Positions 8,810 through 17,664 of a DNA stretch of 33,779 nt are shown one piece after another. The stretch lies in NCBI GenBank assembly GCA_032718475.1, contig JAUCBJ010001636.1:1-33779 (forward strand). Reading direction: 5' to 3'. This DNA is from Nemertoderma westbladi (lineage: Eukaryota; Xenacoelomorpha; Nemertodermatida; Nemertodermatidae). A model generated the notes under the pieces. The model made no database searches and had not been told where the DNA came from. It was given only the letters and a program-made list of their open reading frames with translations. Made by a program: the position numbers and the translations under genes. Position 1 is the stretch's first letter. Each line of letters starts with the position of its first letter.

Positions 8810-11800
8810 CTAGTTGTTTTCTGCATCATCTAATATTTCTAAAGGGTAAAGTTGACCAATGGAGCGAATTAAATTCTTTGCTTCCCGATTCCGAGGGGCA
8901 ATCGTGATTCTAGCGGAACGGATTCGGCCGTCTTTGGAAACAATCAAGTCTGTTACACGGCAAAGTTTCCATAGACATCGCGGAAGTGATTCATTGTGTA
9001 ATAAACAGACGTCGCCAACTTTGGGAGATAGGGCAGTGTGAGGGGGTAGATTGTTTGCGATATGGAAACTTCTTAATTCTCGAAGATAATCTGTACGCCA
9101 GGCCTTCCAGAAAGCATTCCGTGCTTTCTCTAAGTAACCATGTCTATCTAATATGTTCGATCTTTTGATCTTTGAATTTGGATTTGGTAAAGTTCCCTTT
9201 ACGCTTGTATCAGGCAAAGCACAAAGTCGTTTGCCAACAAGGAAATAACTTGGCGAAAGTGGACGAATATCATCGTCAAGTTTAGAATACACGTACGTGA
9301 TTGGTCGGCTATTAATAGCCGCTTCTACGCTTAAAATAACACTATGGAGTTCATCAGCCGTCAGAACAGCCCTTCCTATGACTTTATAAACGGCTGTTTT
9401 TACTGTGCCTACGAGGCGTTCAATGAAACCAAAAGCTGATGGGTTGCGTGCAACATTGTACTCCCATTGAATATTGAGATCACCAAAAAGTCTAACTACC
9501 TCGGGATCTTGTAGAAATGCGCGATAGACTCTAAGTTCTTTAGCAGACTTTTTGAAATTAGTTGCGTTATCACTGTAAATGAGGGATGGGATACCTCTTC
9601 TGGCTATAAACCGTCTGAAACAATTCATAAACGAAATGGCTGTTAGTGAACCAACTAACTCTAGATGAATTGCTCGAGTAGCTGCACAGGTGAAGAGTGA
9701 GAGCCACATTTTTCCTGTTGTTTGGTCAGCATCATGTGGTTTTGAAATCACTTTTAAAGGACCTGCGAAATCCACGCCAATTGCTTCAAAAGGACTTGAC
9801 GATTGAGTAGTTCTTGGATGTGGCAATGGACTTACTTCTGGTTTCGTAAAGGGCTTTCCTTGGATTCGTTTACATTGAAAACAAGAAGAAATCATTTGTT
9901 TGACAACCCGCCGCCCACTTGGGATCCAATAGCGTTCTCGAACATCCACAAGTGTATCTCTGACTCTGGCATGCAAAACACGCTCGTGCGAATTAAGAAT
10001 GACTAGACGAGTGTAGTGCGAGTCTGGTGGTAGCAATATAGGGTTTTGCGTGTGTAAGGGAATTAATTCATTTGCAACACGGCCTTGGCACACAAGCAGG
10101 CCATTATTGTTAATCTTCAGATTGAGCTGTTTCACAATATTTGGGCAAGAGGTTGACCTTTTATGCAAATATTCGAAAGCACAAGGGTAGGCGGACATCT
10201 GGGCTTTATATAATATGAGTACTTCTGCTTGTTGTAATTCGAGTGCTGTAATATAAGGAAGTAATAACAGCTGCTTGTCACACCCTTTCTGGGTAAAAGT
10301 TCTTATTTTTAAATTATTACTGAATCTAAGAATCCAGGCCATGATACGTAGAAGGGACTGTTTGCTGCTAAATTTCTCAACATTTATTACATTAAACTCT
10401 TCCTTGTTTGACACTGTGACAGCTAATGCAGCAATTGGGGTTGACTTAAATTCTTTTAAACAGTCACGTGACACACGTGATTCCCGTATCACAGGTGATG
10501 TGGGCCATTTGGACTCCTCATCCAACAGGAAGGGTGGTCCTTGAAACCAATGTTTGCTTCTAACTAAATTAACTGCAGACATGCCACGCGTTGGTAAATC
10601 TGCTGGGTTTAAAACTCCTGGGCAGTGACGCCAAATTGAATCTGTGGCCTTTGTTAATTCTAAAATTACTTTCAACCTGTTATGAACAAATTGACCGTAT
10701 CTGCTTGGATCAGGTGATTTAACCCAATAAAGGACATCAATTGCATCTGTCCAACAATAGCTACGTGATATTTTGAGCGCAATATTTGCTGCCACGTTTC
10801 TTAGTAAACGGACCCCTATAAATGCACCTAGAAGTTCTTTGCGGGGAGTAGAGCAACCATCTTTTGGTGCTTGTTTAGACTTGCTTGTTATTAAGTGACA
10901 GGTAATTGTGGAATCTTCATAGGTTATTCTAATGTAAATAGCTGCAGCGTACAAATGTAAACTTGCATCTGCAAACATATGCAATTCATACTGTGTTGGT
11001 TCCTGTGGGCCTATAATGCAACGTGGGACAGTGACATTATTCAATACTAGTAAATCAGAGACCCATTTTTGCCATTGTGATGTCACTTTGTCAGAAAGTG
11101 GTGAGTCCCAATTTAAAGACTTTGCTTGGGTAATTTCTCTGAATGCTATTTTTAATGGTGCCAACCACGGCGACAATAATCCGAGAGGATCATAGATTCG
11201 AGCTATGAGTTTCAGCAGAGACTTGCGGGTAGGTTTTAGTGTTGCAATACTCTCGTGAATATGATCCAGATTGTAACCTAAGCAATCCGTGGATGTATTC
11301 CAAATTTGACCCAACACTCTAGTTGCCTTGCCATCAGGGTTTGGTAACATTAGGGATTCTTTTGCGTAAGTTGTGTCCTCTTCCGTTAATACAGGGACTG
11401 AGTTAACGTCCATGGGGAATATTTGTGGTGTTTCGATTTCATCAATGATGGTTTGTAACTTTACGCAATTTGTCGCCCATTTTCTTAAATCAAAACCTCC
11501 TTCGGACATAGACGATTTGGCAATTTTGTACAATGAAAATGCTGTATCAAAATCTTTTGCGCCGGATACAAGGTCATCCATGTATAAATCTTGCAATAAT
11601 TTGTCTATTGCACTATGCATGGCGTTAGTGACTTTTGGTAATTTACCTTTTAAATGTGATTTAATTATATCACCTAGTACATATGGGCAAACGGTTAGTC
11701 CAAACATAGCTCTTGTATAACGATATATTACAATATCTGGATTGTGTGGGTCAACATTGTTTATATCTTTCACCCACAAGAATCGAAGCAGATCTCGATC

Positions 11801-14404
11801 ACGCTGCTTAATGCCACATTGCATGAATGCTTGTTTGATATCAGCTACCAGGGCTATGCGGTACGTCCTGAGACGCAGTAAAATATCAAAAATTAAGGGT
11901 AACTGATTTGGACCAGATGGTAGACAATCATTTAGTGAAATACCAATGTTGCGATCGATTGCACTTGCATTAAATACAATTCTGAGTTTTGTTGTGCCGT
12001 GATTCTCTCGAATTATTCCTCTATGTGGGATATAATGTATTAATGTATTTTCAGAATTGTTGATATCGACCTTTTCAATGTAACCATTACGAAAGTGTTC
12101 TTGAAACACGTCATCGTAGCTGTGCAGCGAGTCAGTGTTTATCAATTTGATCAGGAGAGTTTTCAACTGAGCCACACATCGTCCGTAATGGTGTGGGAGA
12201 GAGGAAACGTCTCGAATCCAAGGTAATGCAACCTGATAAATCCCATCTATGAACTCGATCTTTAAGTCAATCTCTGGGGCGGTATCCTTTGGTGAAATGC
12301 CAATGGATTCCAGGGACCAGAAGTTTTGTAGTAGTGTTAATATTTGTGTCTCTGTGTTATTGACAGAGACACACTGACTTGGTTGGTTACTGTGAACCAA
12401 TAAGCTAGCCGAAATTATGGGATCTGGTTTGTCGATATTGTTTACTTGGAAGGTTGTTTGAAAGTTGTTGCAAACAGGTCCATTCAATAGATATCCAAAA
12501 CAACTTTCTATAGCAACCAAGCTATTGCCGTGGTCGCGCAAAATGTTTCCTGTAACTAATGACCAATATAAATCAGCTCCAATAAGGAGCTCGACATCGA
12601 AAGGATCTGTGCTTGAAACATTAGGATTTGCTAATGGCAAATGCTTAAATTTCCTGCTTTCACTGATCATATTAGCTGGGACACTATTGTTGATTGGTTC
12701 ACAAATTGCATCAGTAACAAGTACGTTAATTGTAGCGACTTTATTGTTACGCAATTTTAATTTTAATTCCACTAAATCATGTCTTTGTTCAACGTTTGAG
12801 ACTTTCGGATTTCCTTTGCCCAGAAATCCTTTGGCTATGAGTGTTTCTGAAGCAACAACAGGAAGGTTCCAGACGTCACAAATCGCCTTGTTGATAAAGC
12901 TGCGTTGCGCCGAGTTATCAAATAAAGTGTTTATCATAAACATATTATTTGATTTATCAAATGCTTGAATCGTAGCTGTCTGTAATGTAGTATCTTGATT
13001 TATTTGCTTTACAGGTGTTATCATTGACGAAACCGCATTTACATTGCTTTCACAAGCGACTGAACTGACTGGCACTGGAGGAGTGGTGTTAGAATTGCCT
13101 GATAACATGCGTCGAGAGTTGGGACAAATTGCTGAGTTGTGAGATGGGCTTTGGCAAAAATAACACAATTTCGTAGACGAACATTGGTTTGCCATATGGC
13201 CATTTGCCAAGCATTTTGTACAACGTGATTTTTCATTCAAAACACGTCGGCGACTGGAAGGCTCCGTTATATATGTGCAACTATTTGAAAAATGTCTTTC
13301 ATTACAAAATGCACAAGTTGGTATCTTGATTGCTGATTGAATTACACGACTATCCGATGGTGCTTGCCCTTGCTGCGCGGCCAGTCTATATTTGTGCTTG
13401 TTGGGAGCTTGTTTTGTCGCAACAGTAAAATTAGATACTGTAGGTGTGTTGGGACGAGTATGCTTTTGTGGGGGGTTGTTTTGTGGAGATGGTGCAGGTA
13501 TTTGTTGAGATGTGGCGGCAGAAGTTGTGGGGTTTATTGCATTTCTTATTGCCTCTTTTGCGGTTACATATTTGCCTAATTCATCTAACAGCCATTGCAA
13601 ATCACCGATCCTGCCCCCATTTTTCAGAACCATTTCCTCGGCCATCCCGCTAGGGATTGCCCTAATAATATCTGGCACAACAGTACGCTGATATTCAAGC
13701 ATTGCTACACCCAATGCTTCTAAGGCCCGGGAATGAGTAAGGCAGTGATCATATACCTTTCGCAGCGACGGCTGTGTTTTGCCAGCTAATCGCATTTGCT
13801 CGATATGAGCTGCTATTATTTGGTCAGGATTTCCATACCTGTCCTCGAGAAGTTTAAGCCCTATTGCGTAATTTGTTCCATTAATAGCTAAACCCCCAAT
13901 TGTGTCGAGGGCATCCCCTCTCAAACTTTGTTTTAGATACTGAAATTTTGTTATCTCGGGTAAGTCTGCATCATCCACTGCCGTCTTAAAGGCTTCATGC
14001 CAGCCCTTGTATTGCAATAAATTGCCACTATACGTGGGAGGACTTAGCTTTGGTAACATTGATCGGGCTAGTACTCTACCCTCAACTCCTGAATGGAGAA
14101 AGGATAGAGAAGTATTTTGATTGGTTGAGTTATATATGGGATTGGTGCGTGGGAACATTGAAGTATTCAAGTTTTGTGAAAGACCTGAGGGTGCACTTAC
14201 AGTTTGCTTTAATTGAGATAAACAGTTATGTATTTTTACTTGATACTCATCTTGTGTCTCGAGGTCTTCCTCCATATCCTCTTCGTCCATAAATGATCCG
14301 ACCGTGAGATCCGCCTCATCAAGCCTCTTCCTAAGATCGGTTAAGTCGTCGATCCATGTTGTGAGATCAGTGAGATGAGATGTTAAGTCAACATGCTTCA
14401 ACAA
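8810..14404 (-). CDS. Gag-Pol polyprotein, BEL/Pao retrotransposon
   Basis: One uninterrupted frame of 1,864 codons. Gag: DUF1759-like region at about 115-290, then zinc knuckles C364-C367-H371-C376 (CX2CX3HX4C), C395-C398-H403-C408 and C414-C417-H422-C427. Protease (DUF1758-like): Asp496 in TLFDNSAQRSFI, where the usual Asp-Ser/Thr-Gly is Asp-Asn-Ser. Reverse transcriptase: about 800-960, motif A Asp855 and YMDD at 941-944. RNase H: Asp1146, Glu1190, Asp1220, Asp1269. Integrase: zinc site H1473-H1478-C1508-C1511 and DDE residues Asp1545, Asp1612, Glu1662. A DUF5641-like tail runs from about 1760. The frame begins at a TTG; the first in-frame ATG is codon 39 (14290), and an ATG at 14508 lies in another frame (separate entry), so the true start is unsettled. 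Apart from the protease motif, all catalytic residues looked for are present. Confidence 0.95.
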   Translation of the reverse strand: MLKHVDLTSHLTDLTTWIDDLTDLRKRLDEADLTVGSFMDEEDMEEDLETQDEYQVKIHNCLSQLKQTVSAPSGLSQNLNTSMFPRTNPIYNSTNQNTSLSFLHSGVEGRVLARSMLPKLSPPTYSGNLLQYKGWHEAFKTAVDDADLPEITKFQYLKQSLRGDALDTIGGLAINGTNYAIGLKLLEDRYGNPDQIIAAHIEQMRLAGKTQPSLRKVYDHCLTHSRALEALGVAMLEYQRTVVPDIIRAIPSGMAEEMVLKNGGRIGDLQWLLDELGKYVTAKEAIRNAINPTTSAATSQQIPAPSPQNNPPQKHTRPNTPTVSNFTVATKQAPNKHKYRLAAQQGQAPSDSRVIQSAIKIPTCAFCNERHFSNSCTYITEPSSRRRVLNEKSRCTKCLANGHMANQCSSTKLCYFCQSPSHNSAICPNSRRMLSGNSNTTPPVPVSSVACESNVNAVSSMITPVKQINQDTTLQTATIQAFDKSNNMFMINTLFDNSAQRSFINKAICDVWNLPVVASETLIAKGFLGKGNPKVSNVEQRHDLVELKLKLRNNKVATINVLVTDAICEPINNSVPANMISESRKFKHLPLANPNVSSTDPFDVELLIGADLYWSLVTGNILRDHGNSLVAIESCFGYLLNGPVCNNFQTTFQVNNIDKPDPIISASLLVHSNQPSQCVSVNNTETQILTLLQNFWSLESIGISPKDTAPEIDLKIEFIDGIYQVALPWIRDVSSLPHHYGRCVAQLKTLLIKLINTDSLHSYDDVFQEHFRNGYIEKVDINNSENTLIHYIPHRGIIRENHGTTKLRIVFNASAIDRNIGISLNDCLPSGPNQLPLIFDILLRLRTYRIALVADIKQAFMQCGIKQRDRDLLRFLWVKDINNVDPHNPDIVIYRYTRAMFGLTVCPYVLGDIIKSHLKGKLPKVTNAMHSAIDKLLQDLYMDDLVSGAKDFDTAFSLYKIAKSSMSEGGFDLRKWATNCVKLQTIIDEIETPQIFPMDVNSVPVLTEEDTTYAKESLMLPNPDGKATRVLGQIWNTSTDCLGYNLDHIHESIATLKPTRKSLLKLIARIYDPLGLLSPWLAPLKIAFREITQAKSLNWDSPLSDKVTSQWQKWVSDLLVLNNVTVPRCIIGPQEPTQYELHMFADASLHLYAAAIYIRITYEDSTITCHLITSKSKQAPKDGCSTPRKELLGAFIGVRLLRNVAANIALKISRSYCWTDAIDVLYWVKSPDPSRYGQFVHNRLKVILELTKATDSIWRHCPGVLNPADLPTRGMSAVNLVRSKHWFQGPPFLLDEESKWPTSPVIRESRVSRDCLKEFKSTPIAALAVTVSNKEEFNVINVEKFSSKQSLLRIMAWILRFSNNLKIRTFTQKGCDKQLLLLPYITALELQQAEVLILYKAQMSAYPCAFEYLHKRSTSCPNIVKQLNLKINNNGLLVCQGRVANELIPLHTQNPILLPPDSHYTRLVILNSHERVLHARVRDTLVDVRERYWIPSGRRVVKQMISSCFQCKRIQGKPFTKPEVSPLPHPRTTQSSSPFEAIGVDFAGPLKVISKPHDADQTTGKMWLSLFTCAATRAIHLELVGSLTAISFMNCFRRFIARRGIPSLIYSDNATNFKKSAKELRVYRAFLQDPEVVRLFGDLNIQWEYNVARNPSAFGFIERLVGTVKTAVYKVIGRAVLTADELHSVILSVEAAINSRPITYVYSKLDDDIRPLSPSYFLVGKRLCALPDTSVKGTLPNPNSKIKRSNILDRHGYLEKARNAFWKAWRTDYLRELRSFHIANNLPPHTALSPKVGDVCLLHNESLPRCLWKLCRVTDLIVSKDGRIRSARITIAPRNREAKNLIRSIGQLYPLEILDDAENN

Positions 14405-14409
14405 TCGCG

Positions 14410-14508
14410 TTACCTTTCCGCGAACAACACCGCATCAACGCGCGAACAACGAATCCGCTTTTCCTTTATGAGATTGAGAGCATCGTCATCGTTTCCTTCA
14501 CTCATCAT
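14410..14508 (-). CDS. Short upstream frame at the gag 5' end
   Basis: Two adjacent ATGs (14508, 14505) start a 32-codon frame that begins MMSEGNDDDALN, turns basic, and stops at TAA 14410-14412, just before the gag-pol frame. It looks like a genuine gag N-terminus, because BEL gag proteins start with a basic helical segment, but it is one base out of register with the main frame. Possible readings are a one-base indel in this copy, an upstream regulatory ORF, or splicing: AAAG|GTAACG just before the stop resembles a 5' splice donor. No classical slippery heptamer is visible at the junction. Confidence 0.4.
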   Translation of the reverse strand: MMSEGNDDDALNLIKEKRIRCSRVDAVLFAER

Positions 14509-14723
14509 ACGGTTATTGGTCGCGGTGGGAGAACCCTGGTTGAATGAAAAGAGAAGAAGACAGAAACCGTCCGAAGTTGGATTACCAGTACCCTACTTGT
14601 AACGTACTGGTACTGTAGACAGAGATACTCAGGTAAGTTGATATGAATAATAAATGACAGAGCAGCGGTGTGATTTAAATTGAAGAACTCACCCGGATTT
14701 ATTTTTGTTGGATGTTGTCGGAT

Positions 14724-14741
14724 TCCCCTTATCGGGCGCCA
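14724..14741 (-). other. Primer-binding site
   Basis: Directly after the 5' LTR on the minus strand the sequence reads TGGCGCCCGATAAGGGG. It begins with TGG, complementary to a tRNA CCA end, and resembles the tRNA-Lys type of site. The cognate tRNA cannot be assigned without the host tRNA set. Confidence 0.75.
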
Positions 14742-15166
14742 TGTCATAGAAGTAACGTATGTAAGCCCAAGTTATTGCCGCTCTCCATGAATTGAAAATG
14801 AATTGAAAGATGACTTTAATTGATTATATTAACTTAAGAATAATCTACTGTACTAAACATGTAATAAGCCCCTACTGTATGTACAGTGACAGAGCTTGGA
14901 AAAGAGTGAGTGCATTCTGCCAAACCTGGCAAAGCCTTTTTATCTGTAGTATTCACATAGGCATCAACATGACCTTAATTAATTGTTAATTAACGGTCTG
15001 ATATTGAATGTTGTGGTGTACAGAATGTGGAGTTGTCACTATACAAACAGTATTACATAAGGGTGACGACACATTGTGCACGGTTAACAATTTAAATGAT
15101 ATTAAATTAATTACAACACCCGTCCACCGCAATATTGTATGACGTCACATATTGGTTGTCATGACA
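14742..15166 (-). repeat. 5' LTR of the BEL/Pao element
   Basis: 425 bp, reading identical to the 3' LTR. In coding orientation it starts at 15166 and should carry the promoter. No strong TATA box was identified. Confidence 0.95.
15140..15147. promoter_or_regulatory. CRE-like palindrome in the LTR
   Basis: TGACGTCA, the consensus cAMP-response (CREB/ATF) site, lies about 20 bases inside the U3 end of the 5' LTR; the same site is at 8404-8411 in the 3' LTR. The match is exact; use as a regulatory site is inferred. Confidence 0.4.
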
Positions 15167-15171
15167 ATTCG
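15167..15171. repeat. Target-site duplication ATTCG, right copy
   Basis: Partner of 8001-8005. Confidence 0.9.
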
Positions 15172-16044
15172 TTTGCATATTGTTATTTGGAGAATAACTA
15201 TAAACGATCAGAAACCCCGATCTTCTTGATACACTAAGGTTAGAGAGACCGGCTACATATAGCAATTGCGGCTTATATTATCGTGGTTTGTAGTGTGTAG
15301 TGAATTGAATGCTATTTTATAGGCCCTACAAATGCCGGTTGCTATTCTCTTTATATATGATTAAAATCAGTGACTATCGGCAATTCAGTGTGCAGCGGTG
15401 TGCAATAGTCTGTATGTGCTTGTCCGCGTAACAAAGCATCTCCTAAAGAATGCGCCTTATGTGTAACTTATAATCCATTCGTTGTGTTTAGTGTAAGCCA
15501 TAGCTCTGTTTATATAGATAGAGCGCCACGTCCTAAAGGAACTGCTAATATTTCCCGAAAGTGAATAATATTTGTCAGAGATTATATATTAACGATCAAT
15601 CGAATAGTACGGTAGGCCTGCACCGCAATCAAATTAAAGCATCCGAATCCAGTCTCCCGGGTATATCCAGCGGGTGAATGGTCGCGCATAGACTGGCTTC
15701 GGCTAATGTTGGATTTATTTGTGTCAAATACTTGTCATAGGCTAAAGTCGATTTATAACCTAGAAGACATATAGATTTGGCGGGTTAAACTGCCAAAGGT
15801 CTTAAAAGCGCGAACAACAAGTCATAAGTCATTTGATAAAAAATGTAAGATGCATGTGTCACACACATTTAGTGCATATTTATACCCAAAGTAACCAATC
15901 ACAGGCATCTTGGCGGATATAACACCTGATTCATTGTCAAAAGATGGAACATGTCTGACTAAGACTACATAAGACTTAGCAGTGGAACACGGGCCGCCAC
16001 GAGTGGTTTTTCTCAATTTGCTTATAAAATGACGTTTTTTAGAT
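15172..16044. other. Intergenic, no gene seen
   Basis: No coding region, RNA gene or clear repeat is recognised. Confidence 0.4.
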
Positions 16045-16165
16045 TGATTTTACATTGATCTTACAATATTTTACATTGATCTTACAATATTTTACATTGA
16101 TTTTTTTTACAATATTTTACATTGAATTTATAGTATTTACATTGATTTTATATTATTTTACTTTG
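16045..16165. repeat. AT-rich degenerate tandem repeat
   Basis: About five imperfect copies of a roughly 20-bp unit of the form TTTTACATTGATCTTACAAT, decaying toward the right end. Confidence 0.7.
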
Positions 16166-16734
16166 AATTATTAATTATGATAATATTATGATTGGTATAG
16201 TCCAACGTAACATTAGGATTACCCCTAAATATTTGCAGCTTATTTCCATGGGGGTCCTTTATGTTACTTGGTTACAAACAGTATTACACAATTACAATTA
16301 CTACTCTAACCTAAATCTAATATAAAACGTTATTACAATACATTTACATACATGCATGTCACTGTAACATGCTCCTTTCCCTTAAAGACACCAGGATATT
16401 GCACCATAGGACCTAATGACGCGAAACCCCATTAGGTTTTTGGTTAACGTAGGTTTTTAGGTATGAGTCTAAAGGCTAAAAACCTAACTTTTGGCCAAAG
16501 TTATAGATTTTAGGAAACAATTATATTGAATTCCCTGTCGTTCAATGCCGAAGTACCATCTCGTCCCCATAATAGGCCATAACGGGCCAGGCCATTCTCC
16601 ACTCCACCCACCTTATTTCCCCCAAGGTTCTGATTCATCTCATTAGCAAACTTAGCTGTAGAAATTAAAAAAAAATCCATTTGGTTCACAAAAAATTATA
16701 AAGTTTCATGGGTCATTTATTGTATTTCATTAAT
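16166..16734. other. Non-coding, fragment shared with the MITE at 31254
   Basis: No gene. CACTGTAACATGCTCCTTTCCC near 16360 closely matches CACTGTAACCTGCTCCTTTCCC near 31414 inside the G-tract MITE (each 22-base match is broken only by one A/C difference), so part of this stretch is probably an old related repeat. Confidence 0.45.
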
Positions 16735-16855
16735 TATAGAAAATTCCGGTTCCGGCCGGAATTCCGGCCGGAATATTCCGGCATGTTGGATTCCGGTTCC
16801 GGTTCCGGTTCAAGCCGGAATCAAAATATCGATTCCGGGACATCCCTACCATTAA
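16735..16855. repeat. TTCCGG repeats ending in a possible hAT-like terminus
   Basis: Dense direct and inverted copies of TTCCGG/CCGGAA (16744-16840) include the palindrome CCGGCCGGAATTCCGGCCGG. The stretch closes with GATTCCGGGACATCCCTAC, which on the other strand reads TAGGGATGTCCCGGAATC, similar in style to the terminal inverted repeats of some hAT transposons. The other terminus was not found, so this is a fragment or a coincidence. Confidence 0.35.
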
Positions 16856-17029
16856 CATTGCTGATTAGGCCATTTTTGGATGTGTGTCAATGTGCGGCAC
16901 GAAAATACAAGTAGCACAAATTTGATTACCAAAAATGATTACCAAATCAACCCGATTATATGACATTTGGAATTTAATTTTCTGGGACTATCACGAATAT
17001 GACACTCAAAAAATATCGTATTTTCCAAC

Positions 17030-17328
17030 CAAATTCTATGTTTGCCGTTTGAAATTTCATAGTACTTCCATTTTTCGCGCCACGAGACAAGAACCAAAAA
17101 CGATAGTTGCGTTACCATGAATGATTTTTAACGAGTTGTATCGTGATCAGCGACCTTGAAAACCAGTATAGCTTCAGAATTACTAAACCAAAAGCAACAT
17201 TTAACAGTTTGACATTTTTGCTACCGGTACTTCTCGTACTGGGGCAACAGAATGGCACCGAAAATGATGTTTGGATTACCAGAAATATTAGTAACTAGTT
17301 TCATCGTGATCAGCGAAGTGATCAATAC
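17030..17328. repeat. Dispersed repeat, two units
   Basis: Two related units, about 17030-17200 and 17220-17328, each contain the order T(C/G)GCACCGAAA..., TTACCA..., TCGTGATCAGCGA, and the first continues CCTTGAAAACC. A third unit lies at about 18360-18500 beyond RTE copy B. The original repeat was therefore present before that retrotransposon landed in it. Confidence 0.5.
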
Positions 17329-17395
17329 GCTTATGCATGTGGACGACTTCTGTTACCGGGGAACATGGATACGGAAGTCAGGTGAGGACCTTCGG

Positions 17396-17406
17396 ATTCG
17401 TAAGGG
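17396..17406. repeat. Target-site duplication of the 247-bp insertion, left
   Basis: ATTCGTAAGGG here recurs at 17654-17664. In intact copies A and C the corresponding site is present once and uninterrupted. Confidence 0.8.
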
Positions 17407-17653
17407 TTGTAGTAAATTGTGTGCCCATGTCACTGAAGTAATAATATTTGAATCTTTAATTAACGGTAACCGGTAACAGGCAGGGCAGTACTCTAGTATA
17501 CGGTTACTAGTACCGGTAGTGCCTTTACTGCTTTTCGGTGTTTAAATAAATATTTAAACTTTTAGACGTTGAATAAAGGCCTGCTGGCCGCAATACACGT
17601 CATATATAATTATTCTTGGTCACTTTTGGTCTTAATTAAAGCTTCAAATATGA
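17407..17653. mobile_element. 247-bp non-autonomous insertion in RTE copy B
   Basis: Comparison with copies A and C shows an extra 247 bp here, flanked by an 11-bp direct duplication. Inside are inverted repeats that match at about 18 of 20 positions: AATATTTGAATCTTTAATTA at 17443-17462 and TAATTAAAGCTTCAAATATG at 17633-17652. The right arm reaches the border but the left arm lies 36 bp inside. No coding capacity. It is MITE-like, but the duplication length and asymmetric arms do not fit one superfamily cleanly. Confidence 0.7.
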
Positions 17654-17664
17654 ATTCGTAAGGG
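17654..17664. repeat. Target-site duplication of the 247-bp insertion, right
   Basis: Partner of 17396-17406; RTE sequence resumes with AAAGGCATGGGC. Confidence 0.8.

Larger units (their letters stand above)
8006..15166 (-). mobile_element. Complete BEL/Pao LTR retrotransposon
   Basis: A 7,161-bp full-length element on the minus strand. It has two 425-bp LTRs (8006-8430 and 14742-15166) that read as identical base for base, with TG...CA ends in coding orientation. A tRNA-type primer-binding site directly follows the 5' LTR, a polypurine tract directly precedes the 3' LTR, one long gag-pol frame lies between them, and 5-bp ATTCG duplications flank the whole. LTRs are identical at insertion and diverge afterwards, so this insertion is very young on the host's timescale. 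BEL/Pao identity rests on domain order (DUF1759 gag, CCHC knuckles, DUF1758 protease, RT with YMDD, RNase H, integrase, DUF5641). No envelope-like frame is present. Confidence 0.95.

Noticed and set aside
12465-12968. 167-codon plus-strand frame within the BEL element, and other frames antisense to gag-pol
   Set aside because: Antisense shadows of a well-supported long coding frame with no motif of their own.
14405-14420. Programmed -1 frameshift joining the upstream ATG frame to gag-pol
   Set aside because: The shift direction would be -1, but no X XXY YYZ heptamer is present, and a simple indel explains it as well.
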